A stretch of DNA of 58,335 nucleotides from Nitrospira sp. CR1.3 (GCA_014055525.1 WIAH01000022.1:1-58335); one strand, 5' to 3'; shown: positions 15,607-24,646, counted from the stretch's first letter. Notes: generated by a model not told the origin, from the sequence alone. Numbers and translations: made by a program.

Positions 15607-16398
15607 TTACTCTCCGACACGCACCAGGGAGCCTTGCACCTTGCAATGGGCGAAGGTCTTGTAAAACCAAGCGATCATGGCCAGGAGCATCACTCCGTTG
15701 AGCCCGCAGGCCCAAATCAGGTTGGTCACCGGCGACCCCGATCCGCTCAGCACGGCGCGCATGCCTTCGAACACATGGGCCGCCGGATTAACCCAGGCGA
15801 CGGCTTTCAACCAGGTCGGCAGGACGTCGAGCGGATAGAATACGCAGGAGATCGGCTGAAAGAGAAAAACCATGCTCCAGGCCAAGACCTCCGCCTCCTG
15901 CCCGAACCGCATGATGAGGGACGTGGTGAAGACACCGATGCTCCACCCCGTCACCACCAAGTTGAGCACGAAGGGCAGCAGCCACAATCCCATGACCAGG
16001 ACATTATAGTCATAGAACAACCAGGCGCAGACACCCATCACGATCGACACGCAGGTGACCTTGAAGATACTCATGGCGATGGTCGCCGAAAGAAATTCTC
16101 CCGGTGTCAGGGGGCTCGCGAACAGATTCATGAGATTCCGCGCCCATAACTCTTCGAGAAAGGAAATGGTGATCCCCTGCTGCGACCGGAACAGCATGTC
16201 CCACAGAATCAGCGCGCCCAGAAAAAACGTGACGAAGCCCGGAATCTGAGGCTGGTATTTCGCCAAGTACAACGTGATGAACCCCCAGATGACCAGATCC
16301 AGAAAAGGCCAATAAAAAATTTCCATGATGCGGGGCAAGCTCCGCCGATACAGGTACAGATGGCGTGCCACCAACGCGCCGATACGATGAAGTTTCAT
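15607..16398 (-). CDS. ABC-2 type transporter permease
   Basis: A 263-residue inner-membrane protein with about six hydrophobic helices (YWPFLDLVIWGFITLY, FFLGALILWDMLF, VMGLWLLPFVLNLVV and others), matching ABC-2 exporter permeases. Its ATG overlaps the stop of the preceding gene by ATGA, and GGAGG lies 7 nt upstream. It belongs with the ATPase at 16822-17556 and the small membrane protein between them. The substrate is unknown; the context (cytochrome and molybdenum-cofactor genes) suggests a role in envelope metalloenzyme biogenesis. Confidence 0.87.
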   Translation of the reverse strand: MKLHRIGALVARHLYLYRRSLPRIMEIFYWPFLDLVIWGFITLYLAKYQPQIPGFVTFFLGALILWDMLFRSQQGITISFLEELWARNLMNLFASPLTPGEFLSATIAMSIFKVTCVSIVMGVCAWLFYDYNVLVMGLWLLPFVLNLVVTGWSIGVFTTSLIMRFGQEAEVLAWSMVFLFQPISCVFYPLDVLPTWLKAVAWVNPAAHVFEGMRAVLSGSGSPVTNLIWACGLNGVMLLAMIAWFYKTFAHCKVQGSLVRVGE

Positions 16399-16814
16399 CC
16401 GCAGCCTCCGGCGTCGCGCGGCTCGTGCTCGTGGCCGCACCCGCCACAGTCATGATGCTTACCCAACAGCTCATCCACGAGATGCCGCACTCCTGCGAGC
16501 ATGTGGGCGCCGGCCCGCTGCCCGTCCGGAGCCTGACGCAGTCCGAGTCCGATGACGATCATCGGCATGGCCGACAGCCCGGCGGCGAAGGCCGATCCGG
16601 CCCGGTGTCCCTCTCCGCTGGCCCACATCAGGCCCAAGATGAGCAACAGCGGAACTCCCCCGACCACCGCGCTGTTGAGCAGGACGCGCCAGGAGCAGGT
16701 ACGGCGCGCGACCCCGACCGTTCCGATGGTCAGCCAGAACAGTCCCCAGCAGACACTCAGACCGAGCCCCCCCATAAGGAGGCCGACGCAGAAATCGATG
16801 ACGGTTTCCCGCAT
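16395..16814 (-). CDS. Membrane protein with Cys/His-rich tail in an ABC operon
   Basis: A 139-residue protein with three to four hydrophobic helices (VIDFCVGLLMGGLGLSVCWG, GVPLLLILGLMWASG, SAMPMIVIGLGL). It ends in a soluble Cys/His cluster (GKHHDCGGCGHEHEPRDAGG) that looks able to bind a metal ion. It lies between the ATPase and permease genes of one ABC exporter and overlaps the permease start by 4 nt, so it is probably an accessory subunit. No family was recognised. Confidence 0.72.
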   Translation of the reverse strand: MRETVIDFCVGLLMGGLGLSVCWGLFWLTIGTVGVARRTCSWRVLLNSAVVGGVPLLLILGLMWASGEGHRAGSAFAAGLSAMPMIVIGLGLRQAPDGQRAGAHMLAGVRHLVDELLGKHHDCGGCGHEHEPRDAGGCG

Positions 16815-16821
16815 CACAACC

Positions 16822-17556
16822 TCACAAGCGCGAGTCCCGCGCAATCTTCAGGAACACATCTTCAAGATCGGCCTGACCGAAGCGTGTGACGATCTCCTGC
16901 GCCGTGCCCTCTGCGACGATTTTTCCCCGCTGCAGAAAAATAATCCGGTCCGACATCTCCTCCATCTCGCGCATATTGTGCGAGGTATAGAGAATACTGA
17001 GGCCGGAGGATCGCCTCTCTTCCTTCAGGAGCGCGCGGATCTTGTGCGCGATATCCGGATCGAGGCTCGCCGTCGGCTCATCCAAAAACAAGATCTTCGG
17101 CTCCGTGAGAAAGGCTTTGGCCAATGTGAGCCTGGTCATCTGGCCCGAGGACAGTTTCCTGGTGATCTTTTGGCGGAATTCCTCCATCTCCAGTTTCTTG
17201 ACGATGTCGTCCACGCGCCTCCGGATGTCCGGCAGGCCGTAGAGTCTCGCGACCACCCAGAGATTCTCCTCCACCGTCAAGGCCAGCGGCATGGAAATAT
17301 AGGTGGAGGAAAAATTAACCTGTTGAAGTATCTGCTCTCGATGCGTCGCCAGCTCCATTCCGAACATCCGGATCGAACCGGACGTCGGCGTGATCAAGCC
17401 TAGCAGCATATGCATCGTGGTCGTCTTGCCGGCGCCGTTCGGACCGAGCAATCCCAGGATTTCACCGGGCATGATGTTGAAGGAGACATCGTCTACGGCG
17501 GTGAACTCGCCGAAGCTTTTCCGCAAATTGCTGACGTTCAAGACGGGAGTTGTCAT
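16822..17556 (-). CDS. ABC transporter ATP-binding protein
   Basis: A 244-residue nucleotide-binding subunit with Walker A GPNGAGKTT (residues 38-46), signature LSSGQ near 137, Walker B ILFLDEP near 157 and the H-loop TSHNM. It is of the ABC-2 exporter class and pairs with the permease at 15607. ATG 17556 begins MTTPVLNVSNLRKSFG, the usual domain start. It lies 19 nt after the cytochrome gene on the same strand. Confidence 0.92.
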   Translation of the reverse strand: MTTPVLNVSNLRKSFGEFTAVDDVSFNIMPGEILGLLGPNGAGKTTTMHMLLGLITPTSGSIRMFGMELATHREQILQQVNFSSTYISMPLALTVEENLWVVARLYGLPDIRRRVDDIVKKLEMEEFRQKITRKLSSGQMTRLTLAKAFLTEPKILFLDEPTASLDPDIAHKIRALLKEERRSSGLSILYTSHNMREMEEMSDRIIFLQRGKIVAEGTAQEIVTRFGQADLEDVFLKIARDSRL

Positions 17557-17575
17557 GTTCGGGCGGCGAATTCTC

Positions 17576-18283
17576 TCAGAACGACAGGAAGTCCTTGATT
17601 TTATCAGGAAGGTGGCACGTTTCGCATTTGCGATCCAGAACCTTGCCTTGATGCTCGGTTTTTCCGTCGTGGCAGCGAAAGCAATCGTTGAGCGCCCTCT
17701 CGCGCAGATACGATCCTTCCGGATGGTCTGGCAGCCAGGGCTTGCTGTCTGCGGACACATGGCCTCGCGGGATCACGACCGGATAGCCTTTGATCGGTCG
17801 ACCGTGGACGACGCCGGAGTGGCAGGTGGTACAACCCTCTCCTTGGCTTCTAACCTGAAACGCTTCGATATGTTTCCGGTGACTCATGACCAAACCGACA
17901 TCCTTGACCGGTGGCGGAAGGTCGCGAGGCGCCACCTCGCTGACACGGAGTATGTTGCGATGGCAGCCGAGGCACACATTCGAATCAACCGACGCTTTCA
18001 GATTGTGCGCGTCGGTGGGCGTGCCGAACAAATAGATCGCCACGTCTTTTGTTCCCGCCCAGGCCTTATCGTGAATCCAGCCTTCGACCCCGGGTCTGAC
18101 GTGGCATGCAACGCAGGTCACCTCTTTGTGGGACGACAGCACCCAACTGTCGTAGGAGGGGGTGATGTTGTGGCAACTGGCGCAAAATTTCGGATGGTTC
18201 GTGAGGGGAACGGCAACGCCGCCCAGCGCCACGGCACCGGCGACCAGTGCGAATATGATGGCGGGCTTAGGCCTCCAGCTCAT
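17576..18283 (-). CDS. Membrane-anchored hexaheme c-type cytochrome (NapC/NirT-like)
   Basis: A 235-residue protein with one N-terminal helix (IIFALVAGAVALGGVAV) as membrane anchor and six CxxCH heme sites: CASCH, CVACH, CLGCH, CTTCH, CFRCH and CETCH. The first two lie in a NapC/NirT-like context (HPKFCASCHNITPSYDSW). NapC/NirT proteins typically carry four hemes and pass electrons from quinol to periplasmic reductases; the two extra C-terminal sites suggest a longer wire. The start overlaps the end of mobB by 17 nt. A role in electron supply or assembly for a periplasmic molybdoenzyme is inferred from context. Confidence 0.88.
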   Translation of the reverse strand: MSWRPKPAIIFALVAGAVALGGVAVPLTNHPKFCASCHNITPSYDSWVLSSHKEVTCVACHVRPGVEGWIHDKAWAGTKDVAIYLFGTPTDAHNLKASVDSNVCLGCHRNILRVSEVAPRDLPPPVKDVGLVMSHRKHIEAFQVRSQGEGCTTCHSGVVHGRPIKGYPVVIPRGHVSADSKPWLPDHPEGSYLRERALNDCFRCHDGKTEHQGKVLDRKCETCHLPDKIKDFLSF

Positions 18284-18791
18284 GCGCCTTGCGCCGTTGC
18301 CGCAGAGGAAACCGTTTCATGATGAGCGCGGCCACCCCGGATATGTCGTTGAGGTCGAAGACAGGAACGTTCAGGTCCGTGGGCCTATCCGAAACGACGG
18401 CGAGCAATCCTTCCGGCGAAATGGGAATCTCTCCGATCTGCTCCCGGACAATGACGATTTTCGGATATCCTTCGTGCTTCCATCCCTCGGCGATGATGAG
18501 GTCATAGGAACCGTCCAGAAAGCGGTCGCGGACGTCCTCGACCTTCATCTGATCCGATACGTCGGCAAACATGGCCATGCTGCCTTTGGACATGATCACG
18601 ACGCTGCTGGCGCCCGCTTGTTTGTGACGCCAGCTGTCTTTGCCTTCCGTATCGAGATCGAAGCCGTGACCGGCGTGCTTGACCGTGGCCACTTTGTAAC
18701 CGGCGCGAACCAGTTCGGGAATCACCCGCTCGATGAAGGTGGTCTTGCCGCTGTTCGATCTCCCGACGAAACAGACAATAGGAATGGTCAT
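18267..18791 (-). CDS. mobB: Molybdopterin-guanine dinucleotide biosynthesis protein MobB
   Basis: A 174-residue P-loop GTPase with GRSNSGKTT near residue 10, matching MobB, which assists MobA in attaching GMP to molybdopterin. AAGGA precedes the ATG at 18791; a TTG 15 nt further upstream is in frame but less likely. It sits between moeA and the cytochrome gene. Confidence 0.87.
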   Translation of the reverse strand: MTIPIVCFVGRSNSGKTTFIERVIPELVRAGYKVATVKHAGHGFDLDTEGKDSWRHKQAGASSVVIMSKGSMAMFADVSDQMKVEDVRDRFLDGSYDLIIAEGWKHEGYPKIVIVREQIGEIPISPEGLLAVVSDRPTDLNVPVFDLNDISGVAALIMKRFPLRQRRKAHELEA

Positions 18792-18886
18792 TAGGTCCTT
18801 GGTCAACGGTCAATCGTCATTGAATAATGGAGTAATGATTCTTTACACCATTGACCAATGACTTGTGACCCGCGACCTCCCTTCCA

Positions 18887-20167
18887 TCAACAACAGGAGA
18901 GCCGGTGAGGACCGGCATGAACGTGCTCGGAATGACCGGCCCAACCTTGGCCGCTCAACAGCTGCACGGACACCGTGTCGCCCGGATTCAACCGATCGAC
19001 CTCGACCGGCACGTCGATCAAGCAATTCGCCTTGACCATGGACGTCAAAATACCGGAGCCCTGGTCGCCGGTCGTTCTGACCTTGAAGGTGCCGTTCTCG
19101 CTCGTCAGCACTCCCCGGAGGAAATGGCGACGGTCGGTGCGCTTGGAGAACTTTTCCTGGAACAGGGCCTGGACGACGGGGCGGCCGTAGCTTCGATGTC
19201 CGCTCATCTTGAGCATGGCGGGACGGACGAGCTGTTCGAAGGTCACCATCGAGGAGACGGGATTGCCCGGAAGCCCGAACGCCAGCTTCCCCTGGATTTT
19301 TCCGAATGCCAGCGGTTGCCCCGGCCTGATGGCCAGTTTCCAGAAATTCATCTCGGCGCCGAGGTCGCGGAACACGGCTTTGGTAAAATCATAGTCGCCC
19401 ATCGACACGCCGCCGGAGAGGACCAGAACATCGGCCGTCAAGCCGTGCGAGATTTTTTCCTTGAGCGCGGCGGGCGTATCCTTGGCGATGCCGAGCAGAA
19501 AGGGAATTCCACCCGCCTCCTGCACCGCCGCCGCAATCCCGTAGCTGTTGGAATTGATGATTTTCTCTTCGCTGAACCGCTCGTCGAGATCGGCCAATTC
19601 ATCTCCGGTCGACAGAATCGCCACGCGAGGCCGCTGGTAGACGAAGACGAATGACTTGGCAAGAATCGCCAGCATCCCGGCTTCCCCGGGACGGATTGCC
19701 GTGCCCTTGGCGATAATCCTCTCGCCTTTCTTGACGTCCTCACCCTGCGGGCGGATATTGGCCCCCTTCTGCTCCGGCTTGAAAACACGCACGGAATCCG
19801 GGGTATGCTCGGTATCTTCGACCTTGAGCACCGTGTCGGCTCCCTTCGGAATCGGCGCCCCTGTCATGATGCGGATCGCCTGACCGGCGCCCACGGTTCT
19901 CGTGGGCATTTTCCCGGCCGGCACATCTTCGATCACGGCCAACGTGACCGGCTTCTGAATTGCCTGTTCCTGCTTGATGTCGTCCCAGCGCACGGCAAAG
20001 CCGTCCATCGCGCTGTTGTCCCAGGGGGGATTGTCGCGCTCGACGACGATGTCCTCGCCCAGCACTCGCCCGAGCGTATCGAGCAAGGGAATTTTTTCCA
20101 GTCCCAACACCGGGGTCGAGTCGAGCACGATCTTCTGCGCGTCTTCGAGCGGAGTCAGTCCTTGCAT
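18887..20167 (-). CDS. moeA: Molybdopterin molybdenumtransferase MoeA
   Basis: A 426-residue MoeA. Hallmarks include PWDNSAMDGFAVR near residue 50, the MTGAPIPKGAD segment, LSTGDEL in the MoCF domain, SGGVSMGDYD and GLPGNPVS. The enzyme inserts molybdate into adenylylated molybdopterin. The chosen ATG at 20167 has AAGGA just upstream. It is followed by mobB and preceded by mrp on the same strand. Confidence 0.92.
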   Translation of the reverse strand: MQGLTPLEDAQKIVLDSTPVLGLEKIPLLDTLGRVLGEDIVVERDNPPWDNSAMDGFAVRWDDIKQEQAIQKPVTLAVIEDVPAGKMPTRTVGAGQAIRIMTGAPIPKGADTVLKVEDTEHTPDSVRVFKPEQKGANIRPQGEDVKKGERIIAKGTAIRPGEAGMLAILAKSFVFVYQRPRVAILSTGDELADLDERFSEEKIINSNSYGIAAAVQEAGGIPFLLGIAKDTPAALKEKISHGLTADVLVLSGGVSMGDYDFTKAVFRDLGAEMNFWKLAIRPGQPLAFGKIQGKLAFGLPGNPVSSMVTFEQLVRPAMLKMSGHRSYGRPVVQALFQEKFSKRTDRRHFLRGVLTSENGTFKVRTTGDQGSGILTSMVKANCLIDVPVEVDRLNPGDTVSVQLLSGQGWAGHSEHVHAGPHRLSCC

Positions 20168-20195
20168 GGCATCCTTCGCCTTCACCGTTCTCTGT

Positions 20196-21149
20196 TCAAT
20201 GATGATGCCGGGGGGCGACGTTGACGAGCGATCCGCTCTTTTTGCAGAACGCTTCAACTTTGTTCGCAATCTCGTGGTAGGCCTCGGCGGTCGGTGTATC
20301 CGAGTAGAACATGGCGAACGGTTCACCCGCATCCGACTGAGTTACGACGTCCGGATCGAGCGGAATGCGCCCGAGGAACGGCACGCCCATGTCCAGGGCT
20401 GAAGCCTCTCCCCCGCCCTTTCGAAAGACTTCGATAGGGTTGTGGCAATGGGGACATTCCAGGCCGCTCATATTCTCGACGATGCCGATGATCGGCACTT
20501 CGCTGTCCTTGCAGAACGTCACCGACTTGCGCGAGTCCAGCAGCGCCACTTCCTGCGGTGTGGTGATGATGACCGCTCCGCTGACGTTGCCGAGCAGATC
20601 GATGGTCGTCACCGATTCATTACCGGTGCCGGGCGGCAGGTCGATCAGCAGGAAGTTCAAGTCCTGCCATTCGACTCCGCCGAGCAGTTGATTGATAAAT
20701 TCATATTTGTAGGCATCGCGCCAGATGATGGGATCGTCGGGGTTCTGCAGCAGAAAGGACATCGACGCGATTTTCAGGTTGTAGGCCTGAAAGGGAATGA
20801 TTCCACCGGAGGTGCTGATCTTGAGTTTCTGTCCCTCGGCTCCCACCATTTTTGGAATATTCGGCCCGTGAATATCCATGTCGCAGATCCCGACATGCCA
20901 TCCCTTGAGCGCAAGGCTCACCGCAATGTTCGTCGTGCAGGTGCTCTTCCCGACGCCGCCTTTGTTGCTCATGATGAGGACTTTGTACTCGATCCGCTCC
21001 ATCCGCTTGGCCACAAGCCAGCGGCTGTGGCCTTCCTTGTCTTTTTGACAGGATTCGTTCTCATCACAGATCGCGCAGGCCCACATGTAGGTGCAGGCGT
21101 CGCTGCCGCCGGAGGTCGGAGTTTGAATGATGTTCAGTTCGCGAGGCAT
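20196..21149 (-). CDS. mrp: Mrp/Nbp35-type Fe-S cluster carrier ATPase
   Basis: A 317-residue P-loop protein of the Mrp/NBP35 family with the deviant Walker A SNKGGVGKST (residues 61-70), DMDIHGPNIP switch region and the cluster-binding CPHC pair near residue 233. The N-terminus carries four Cys (19, 25, 28, 34), spaced like the ferredoxin-type motif of eukaryotic Nbp35 (CX2CX5C core). It ends in three His. AGGAG lies ahead of the ATG. It probably delivers Fe-S clusters; the position between tatC and moeA fits maturation of exported Mo/Fe-S enzymes. Confidence 0.9.
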   Translation of the reverse strand: MPRELNIIQTPTSGGSDACTYMWACAICDENESCQKDKEGHSRWLVAKRMERIEYKVLIMSNKGGVGKSTCTTNIAVSLALKGWHVGICDMDIHGPNIPKMVGAEGQKLKISTSGGIIPFQAYNLKIASMSFLLQNPDDPIIWRDAYKYEFINQLLGGVEWQDLNFLLIDLPPGTGNESVTTIDLLGNVSGAVIITTPQEVALLDSRKSVTFCKDSEVPIIGIVENMSGLECPHCHNPIEVFRKGGGEASALDMGVPFLGRIPLDPDVVTQSDAGEPFAMFYSDTPTAEAYHEIANKVEAFCKKSGSLVNVAPRHHH

Positions 21150-21212
21150 GTTTCTCCTACCCTTTCTACCATTTGAGACTCCAGGGCCTTGGCCGCCTCT
21201 TTCACCATTCTG

Positions 21213-22145
21213 CTAATGGCGCCGGCTCCCGGACGGAACTCCGACGTAATCCCCTCCGGCGGCAGTGGACATGGCGGGAGCCATGGCCTTGCCGGGACCG
21301 GCGCCGACCGGCGCCGGAACCTTGTTTGCATCAGCCGCCGCCTTCTTCTTATTGAAGAATCCCGCGCTCACAATCCCCACTTCGTAAAAGACGTACATCG
21401 GCAGCGCCATGAGGCATTGATTGAATGGATCAGGGGTCGGTGTCAAAATCGCCGCGACAATGAAGGCGCCCAGCAACGCCCACTTGCGGTATCGCTTGAG
21501 AAACGGCGCGTCAACCCATCCCAGTTTGGCCATCAAGGTGATGGCCAAGGGCACTTCGAAGATCAATCCGAAAACCATGAGAAACCACAAGGCGAACCCC
21601 ACATACTGGGCGATGGACAGCTGCGGGATGAATCCGGCATTGACGCCGTACGACACCAGAAAATTCAAGGCAAACGGCAGGACGAAGAAAAAGGAAAAGG
21701 CCACTCCGGCGTAGAACGCCAGCGCGCTCAGCATCGTGAAGGGCCCCACAAAACGCCGTTCCTGCGCATGCAGCCCGGGCACGACGAACTGCCAGATTTC
21801 GAACAGAATGTAGGGAGTCGCAATGACGAGGGCGAAGAGGCCGGCGACCTTGACGTTCTGCCAGAGGGCTTCAGCCGGCGCGAGAAACACGAACGGCACG
21901 GCCGGCAGATCGGTCGGCACCCAGGAAAGGGAGCCCGGCACGAACATGTTCTGGAGAGGGACGCGCAGCCATTTGACGAGCTGGTCGGCATAGAAGAACG
22001 TGCCGACGAACACCAAGGCCGTAACGATCACCGCGCGCGTGAGCCGGACCTGGAGCTCCACGAGGTGCTCCATGACCGGCATCTTCTTGTCTTCCAGCGG
22101 CTTGAAGACGGAGTCTTGCAGCCACCGATTGAGATCGTTCAGCAC
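21213..22145 (-). CDS. tatC: Twin-arginine translocase subunit TatC
   Basis: A 310-residue protein with six transmembrane helices and TatC signatures (MPVMEHLVELQVRL near residue 22, FGLIFEVPLA, LTPTPDPFNQ). TatC recognises twin-arginine signals and builds the Tat translocon for folded proteins. The chosen start is GTG at 22145 with GAGG upstream; the frame extends further upstream over the end of the protease gene without support. The C-terminal tail is Ala/Pro/Gly-rich. No tatA/tatB gene is in the window. Confidence 0.9.
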   Translation of the reverse strand: MLNDLNRWLQDSVFKPLEDKKMPVMEHLVELQVRLTRAVIVTALVFVGTFFYADQLVKWLRVPLQNMFVPGSLSWVPTDLPAVPFVFLAPAEALWQNVKVAGLFALVIATPYILFEIWQFVVPGLHAQERRFVGPFTMLSALAFYAGVAFSFFFVLPFALNFLVSYGVNAGFIPQLSIAQYVGFALWFLMVFGLIFEVPLAITLMAKLGWVDAPFLKRYRKWALLGAFIVAAILTPTPDPFNQCLMALPMYVFYEVGIVSAGFFNKKKAAADANKVPAPVGAGPGKAMAPAMSTAAGGDYVGVPSGSRRH

Positions 22146-22203
22146 ACCGTCCTCGGCATTCGCGCCGTGAGCCGACGTCCGTCGGCCCACGGAAACCTTC
22201 CGG

Positions 22204-23688
22204 TTATTTCGGATTGACCGCGACGAACAGGTTGTTGCCCTGCCGACTGAGGAGCAGGACGGCCAACTCCTCTTTCTTAATCTTCTGCGCGGCCTTGTGG
22301 TAATCCTCAAGGCTCTTCACGGTTTCGTGATTCACTTCCTGAATCACATCGCCCCGTTGGATACCTGCCGCCTCACCGGCGCCGCCCGGCTCCACGGACG
22401 ACACCACGACACCGGTCGTCTTGGACGGGATATTCAACTGGCTCATCGTCGCGTTGTCCAACGCCTGGACTCGGAGCGACGCGAGCACGTTGTCCGGCGG
22501 CTTGACGGTCTCACCCTGTTCCTTGGGTGGAGCCGGTTCTTTCTTCGCCAACACCTCATCCGAGGGCCGTTCCGCCACCTTGACTGACAGGGTCTGTTCC
22601 TTGCCATCCCGCAGGATCTTGATCTGGGCATCCTTGCCGACGACGGTGCGCGCCACCAGATTCCGCAATTGGCTGACGCTCTGCACTTCCTTGCCGTTGA
22701 ACGCGACCACGACATCCCCGCGCTTGACTCCGGCGGCATGCGAAGGGCCGTTCTCATTCACATCGCTGATCAGAACGCCTTTGCGTTGCTCAGGCAATTT
22801 GAAGGACTTGGCCAGCGCCGGTGTGATTTCCTGAATCGCGACGCCCATCCAGCCGCGCACGACCTTTCCGGTCTTCTGCAGACTCTCCACAATATCCAAC
22901 GCAATGCTGCTTGGAATGGCGAATCCGATGCCTTCAGACCCGCCGGTTCTAGAGAAGATGGCGGTATTGATCCCGATCAGGTCTCCGTTCATGTTGACCA
23001 AGGCGCCGCCGGAATTGCCGGGATTGATCGCGGCATCGGTCTGGATGAAATCTTCGTAATCGGCGATGCCGACGTTTCCACGCCCGAGGGCGCTGATGAT
23101 GCCCAGCGTCACCGTCGAGCTCAGGCCGAAGGGACTGCCGATTGCCAGGACGAGATCTCCGACTTGCAATTTCTCATACTCCGCCCACTTCACCGAAGGA
23201 AGGTCCTTGGCTTCGATCTTCACGACAGCCAGATCGGTTTTCGGATCGGTACCCACTATCTTGGCGGAAAATTCCCGACGATCGCTGAGTGTCACGGTGA
23301 TTTGCGTGGCGCCCTCGACGACGTGATTATTGGTGACGATATAACCGTTCGAATCGAGGATGACCCCGGACCCGGCGCTCTGGTCCGGTCGTCCATGGGG
23401 ACCGGGAGGCATGGGAGGAGGAGTGGGAAGCTCTCCGCCCGGTTCTTCGCCTCCTGGAGGACCGCCGAAGGGACCGGGCGGAAGCGGCCGTCGTCCGCGC
23501 CCTCCTTCTCCCCCGCCGGTCACCGCAATATTGACCACAGCCGGCGTCACCTTCTTCACAATGTCTGAAAATCCTTGGGCCATCGAGGGCGGCACCCCCG
23601 CGGCCAGCACACCGGGCAGGACGGGAAAGAGGCTGAGGGCACAAGCAAGGACGAACAGGCCCAAGAAGACCTTACTCCACTTCACCAT
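22204..23688 (-). CDS. degP: Periplasmic serine protease DegP/HtrA
   Basis: A 494-residue HtrA-family protease: signal peptide (residues 1-30), Gly/Pro-rich linker (~60-105), trypsin-like domain with catalytic H122 (TNNHVV), D152 (TDLAVV) and S226 (GNSGGA), then two PDZ domains (~290-380 and ~405-490). It degrades or chaperones misfolded envelope proteins. GGAGG lies 9 nt before the ATG. It heads a run of minus-strand genes (tatC, mrp, moeA, mobB and others) with short gaps. Confidence 0.93.
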   Translation of the reverse strand: MVKWSKVFLGLFVLACALSLFPVLPGVLAAGVPPSMAQGFSDIVKKVTPAVVNIAVTGGGEGGRGRRPLPPGPFGGPPGGEEPGGELPTPPPMPPGPHGRPDQSAGSGVILDSNGYIVTNNHVVEGATQITVTLSDRREFSAKIVGTDPKTDLAVVKIEAKDLPSVKWAEYEKLQVGDLVLAIGSPFGLSSTVTLGIISALGRGNVGIADYEDFIQTDAAINPGNSGGALVNMNGDLIGINTAIFSRTGGSEGIGFAIPSSIALDIVESLQKTGKVVRGWMGVAIQEITPALAKSFKLPEQRKGVLISDVNENGPSHAAGVKRGDVVVAFNGKEVQSVSQLRNLVARTVVGKDAQIKILRDGKEQTLSVKVAERPSDEVLAKKEPAPPKEQGETVKPPDNVLASLRVQALDNATMSQLNIPSKTTGVVVSSVEPGGAGEAAGIQRGDVIQEVNHETVKSLEDYHKAAQKIKKEELAVLLLSRQGNNLFVAVNPK

Positions 23689-23784
23689 AACCAGGTTCCT
23701 CCAGAAGGTTATAGAAGGCGATTTTTCGTCGGTTGAACGATATATTGTACACCAACCATTCCGGCGCCTTCAAAGACAAATAGT

Positions 23785-23819
23785 CCCCTCCGGACCGGAG
23801 TTTCTCCGGCCCGAAGGGG
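23785..23819 (-). terminator. Hairpin after the 23864-24646 lipoprotein gene
   Basis: Arms 23785-23800 and 23804-23819 (CCCCTCCGGACCGGAG against CTCCGGCCCGAAGGGG) pair with two mismatches around a 3-nt loop. On the minus strand only a broken T-rich stretch follows, so it may terminate weakly. Confidence 0.5.
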
Positions 23820-23863
23820 GCGTATGTTTCTCTTCCCACGGGACGGAGAAAGGGCAGGAGGAG

Positions 23864-24646
23864 CTACGAGCTACTCCCGAGATCCGCCCCGTATGCTTCC
23901 AAGGATCCGATCCAGGCCTTCTGAAGATTCAGCGTCATTCGTTTGGCGGCCTGGTCGAACGAAACGACCCGTAAGGTATTGGGCGCCCCCTCATAGGTCG
24001 GAGGCCAGATACGGCGCTCGGGATCCTGCGGTCGCAGGTAGATGACCGGATACCATTGATTGATCCCGGGAGCCGCCGGACGGTCCAACGTGGCCCAGGC
24101 ACGGCCCTCCGCCTGCATGAGTGTACGGTCGTGCTTCAGGTCCAATAGAGCGAACTCCAACAGTGACCAGTTGTCGCGTCGAAACCCCGGTTGAGCGTGC
24201 GTCGTCCACCCGAGGAAGAGCGTCACAGGATATTCCTGCTCCGTACTGGATAAAATCACCACGACGAGGTAGTCGAGACCTCGTTGCCTTGCCAGGTCTG
24301 CAAACTGTGCCCAATCTCCGTTCGGCTGAGGTCTGATGTTCTCGGCCGGTATGACTTCCTTGATCACGACAGGAATAGCCCGCGCAATCTCCTGTTTTAG
24401 ACCCTCACCGAGTCGAACGAATGCTTCATCGGGAAGGTTCGGAGCAGCGCCGGGATCAGCCGTATCAGGCACTAACAGCAATCCCGCCTGGACCGGCCGC
24501 GGTTCTATCCGACTGAAGGCTCCATCTTCTGCCTTCCGATCCGGAGAAACATAATCGCCGATACGCGACGGCGGCACGGCGGACGCGCAGGAGACGAACA
24601 GGGCCAAGCTGAGCAGGCTGCCTGAGATTGGCATCGAATGGCGCAC
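23864..24646 (-). CDS. Putative lipoprotein of unknown function
   Basis: A 260-residue protein with a signal peptide ending in a lipobox-like LFVSC. GTG 24646 is preferred because AGGAGG lies 6 nt upstream; ATG 24634 is possible. The mature part has alternating strands and helices (AFVRLGEGLKQEIARAIPVV, YLVVVILSSTEQEYPVTLFL) and Trp-rich stretches near the C-terminus (INQWYPVIYLRPQDPERRIW). No family was recognised. Outer-membrane anchoring is inferred from the lipobox. Confidence 0.7.
   Translation of the reverse strand: MRHSMPISGSLLSLALFVSCASAVPPSRIGDYVSPDRKAEDGAFSRIEPRPVQAGLLLVPDTADPGAAPNLPDEAFVRLGEGLKQEIARAIPVVIKEVIPAENIRPQPNGDWAQFADLARQRGLDYLVVVILSSTEQEYPVTLFLGWTTHAQPGFRRDNWSLLEFALLDLKHDRTLMQAEGRAWATLDRPAAPGINQWYPVIYLRPQDPERRIWPPTYEGAPNTLRVVSFDQAAKRMTLNLQKAWIGSLEAYGADLGSSS

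Noticed and set aside
21134..21331. A minus-strand frame across the end of tatC and the start of mrp, with a helical-looking C-terminus.
   Set aside because: It overlaps two well-supported genes, lacks a ribosome site and a convincing start. A frameshift in the tatC tail cannot be fully excluded but is not needed to explain the sequence.
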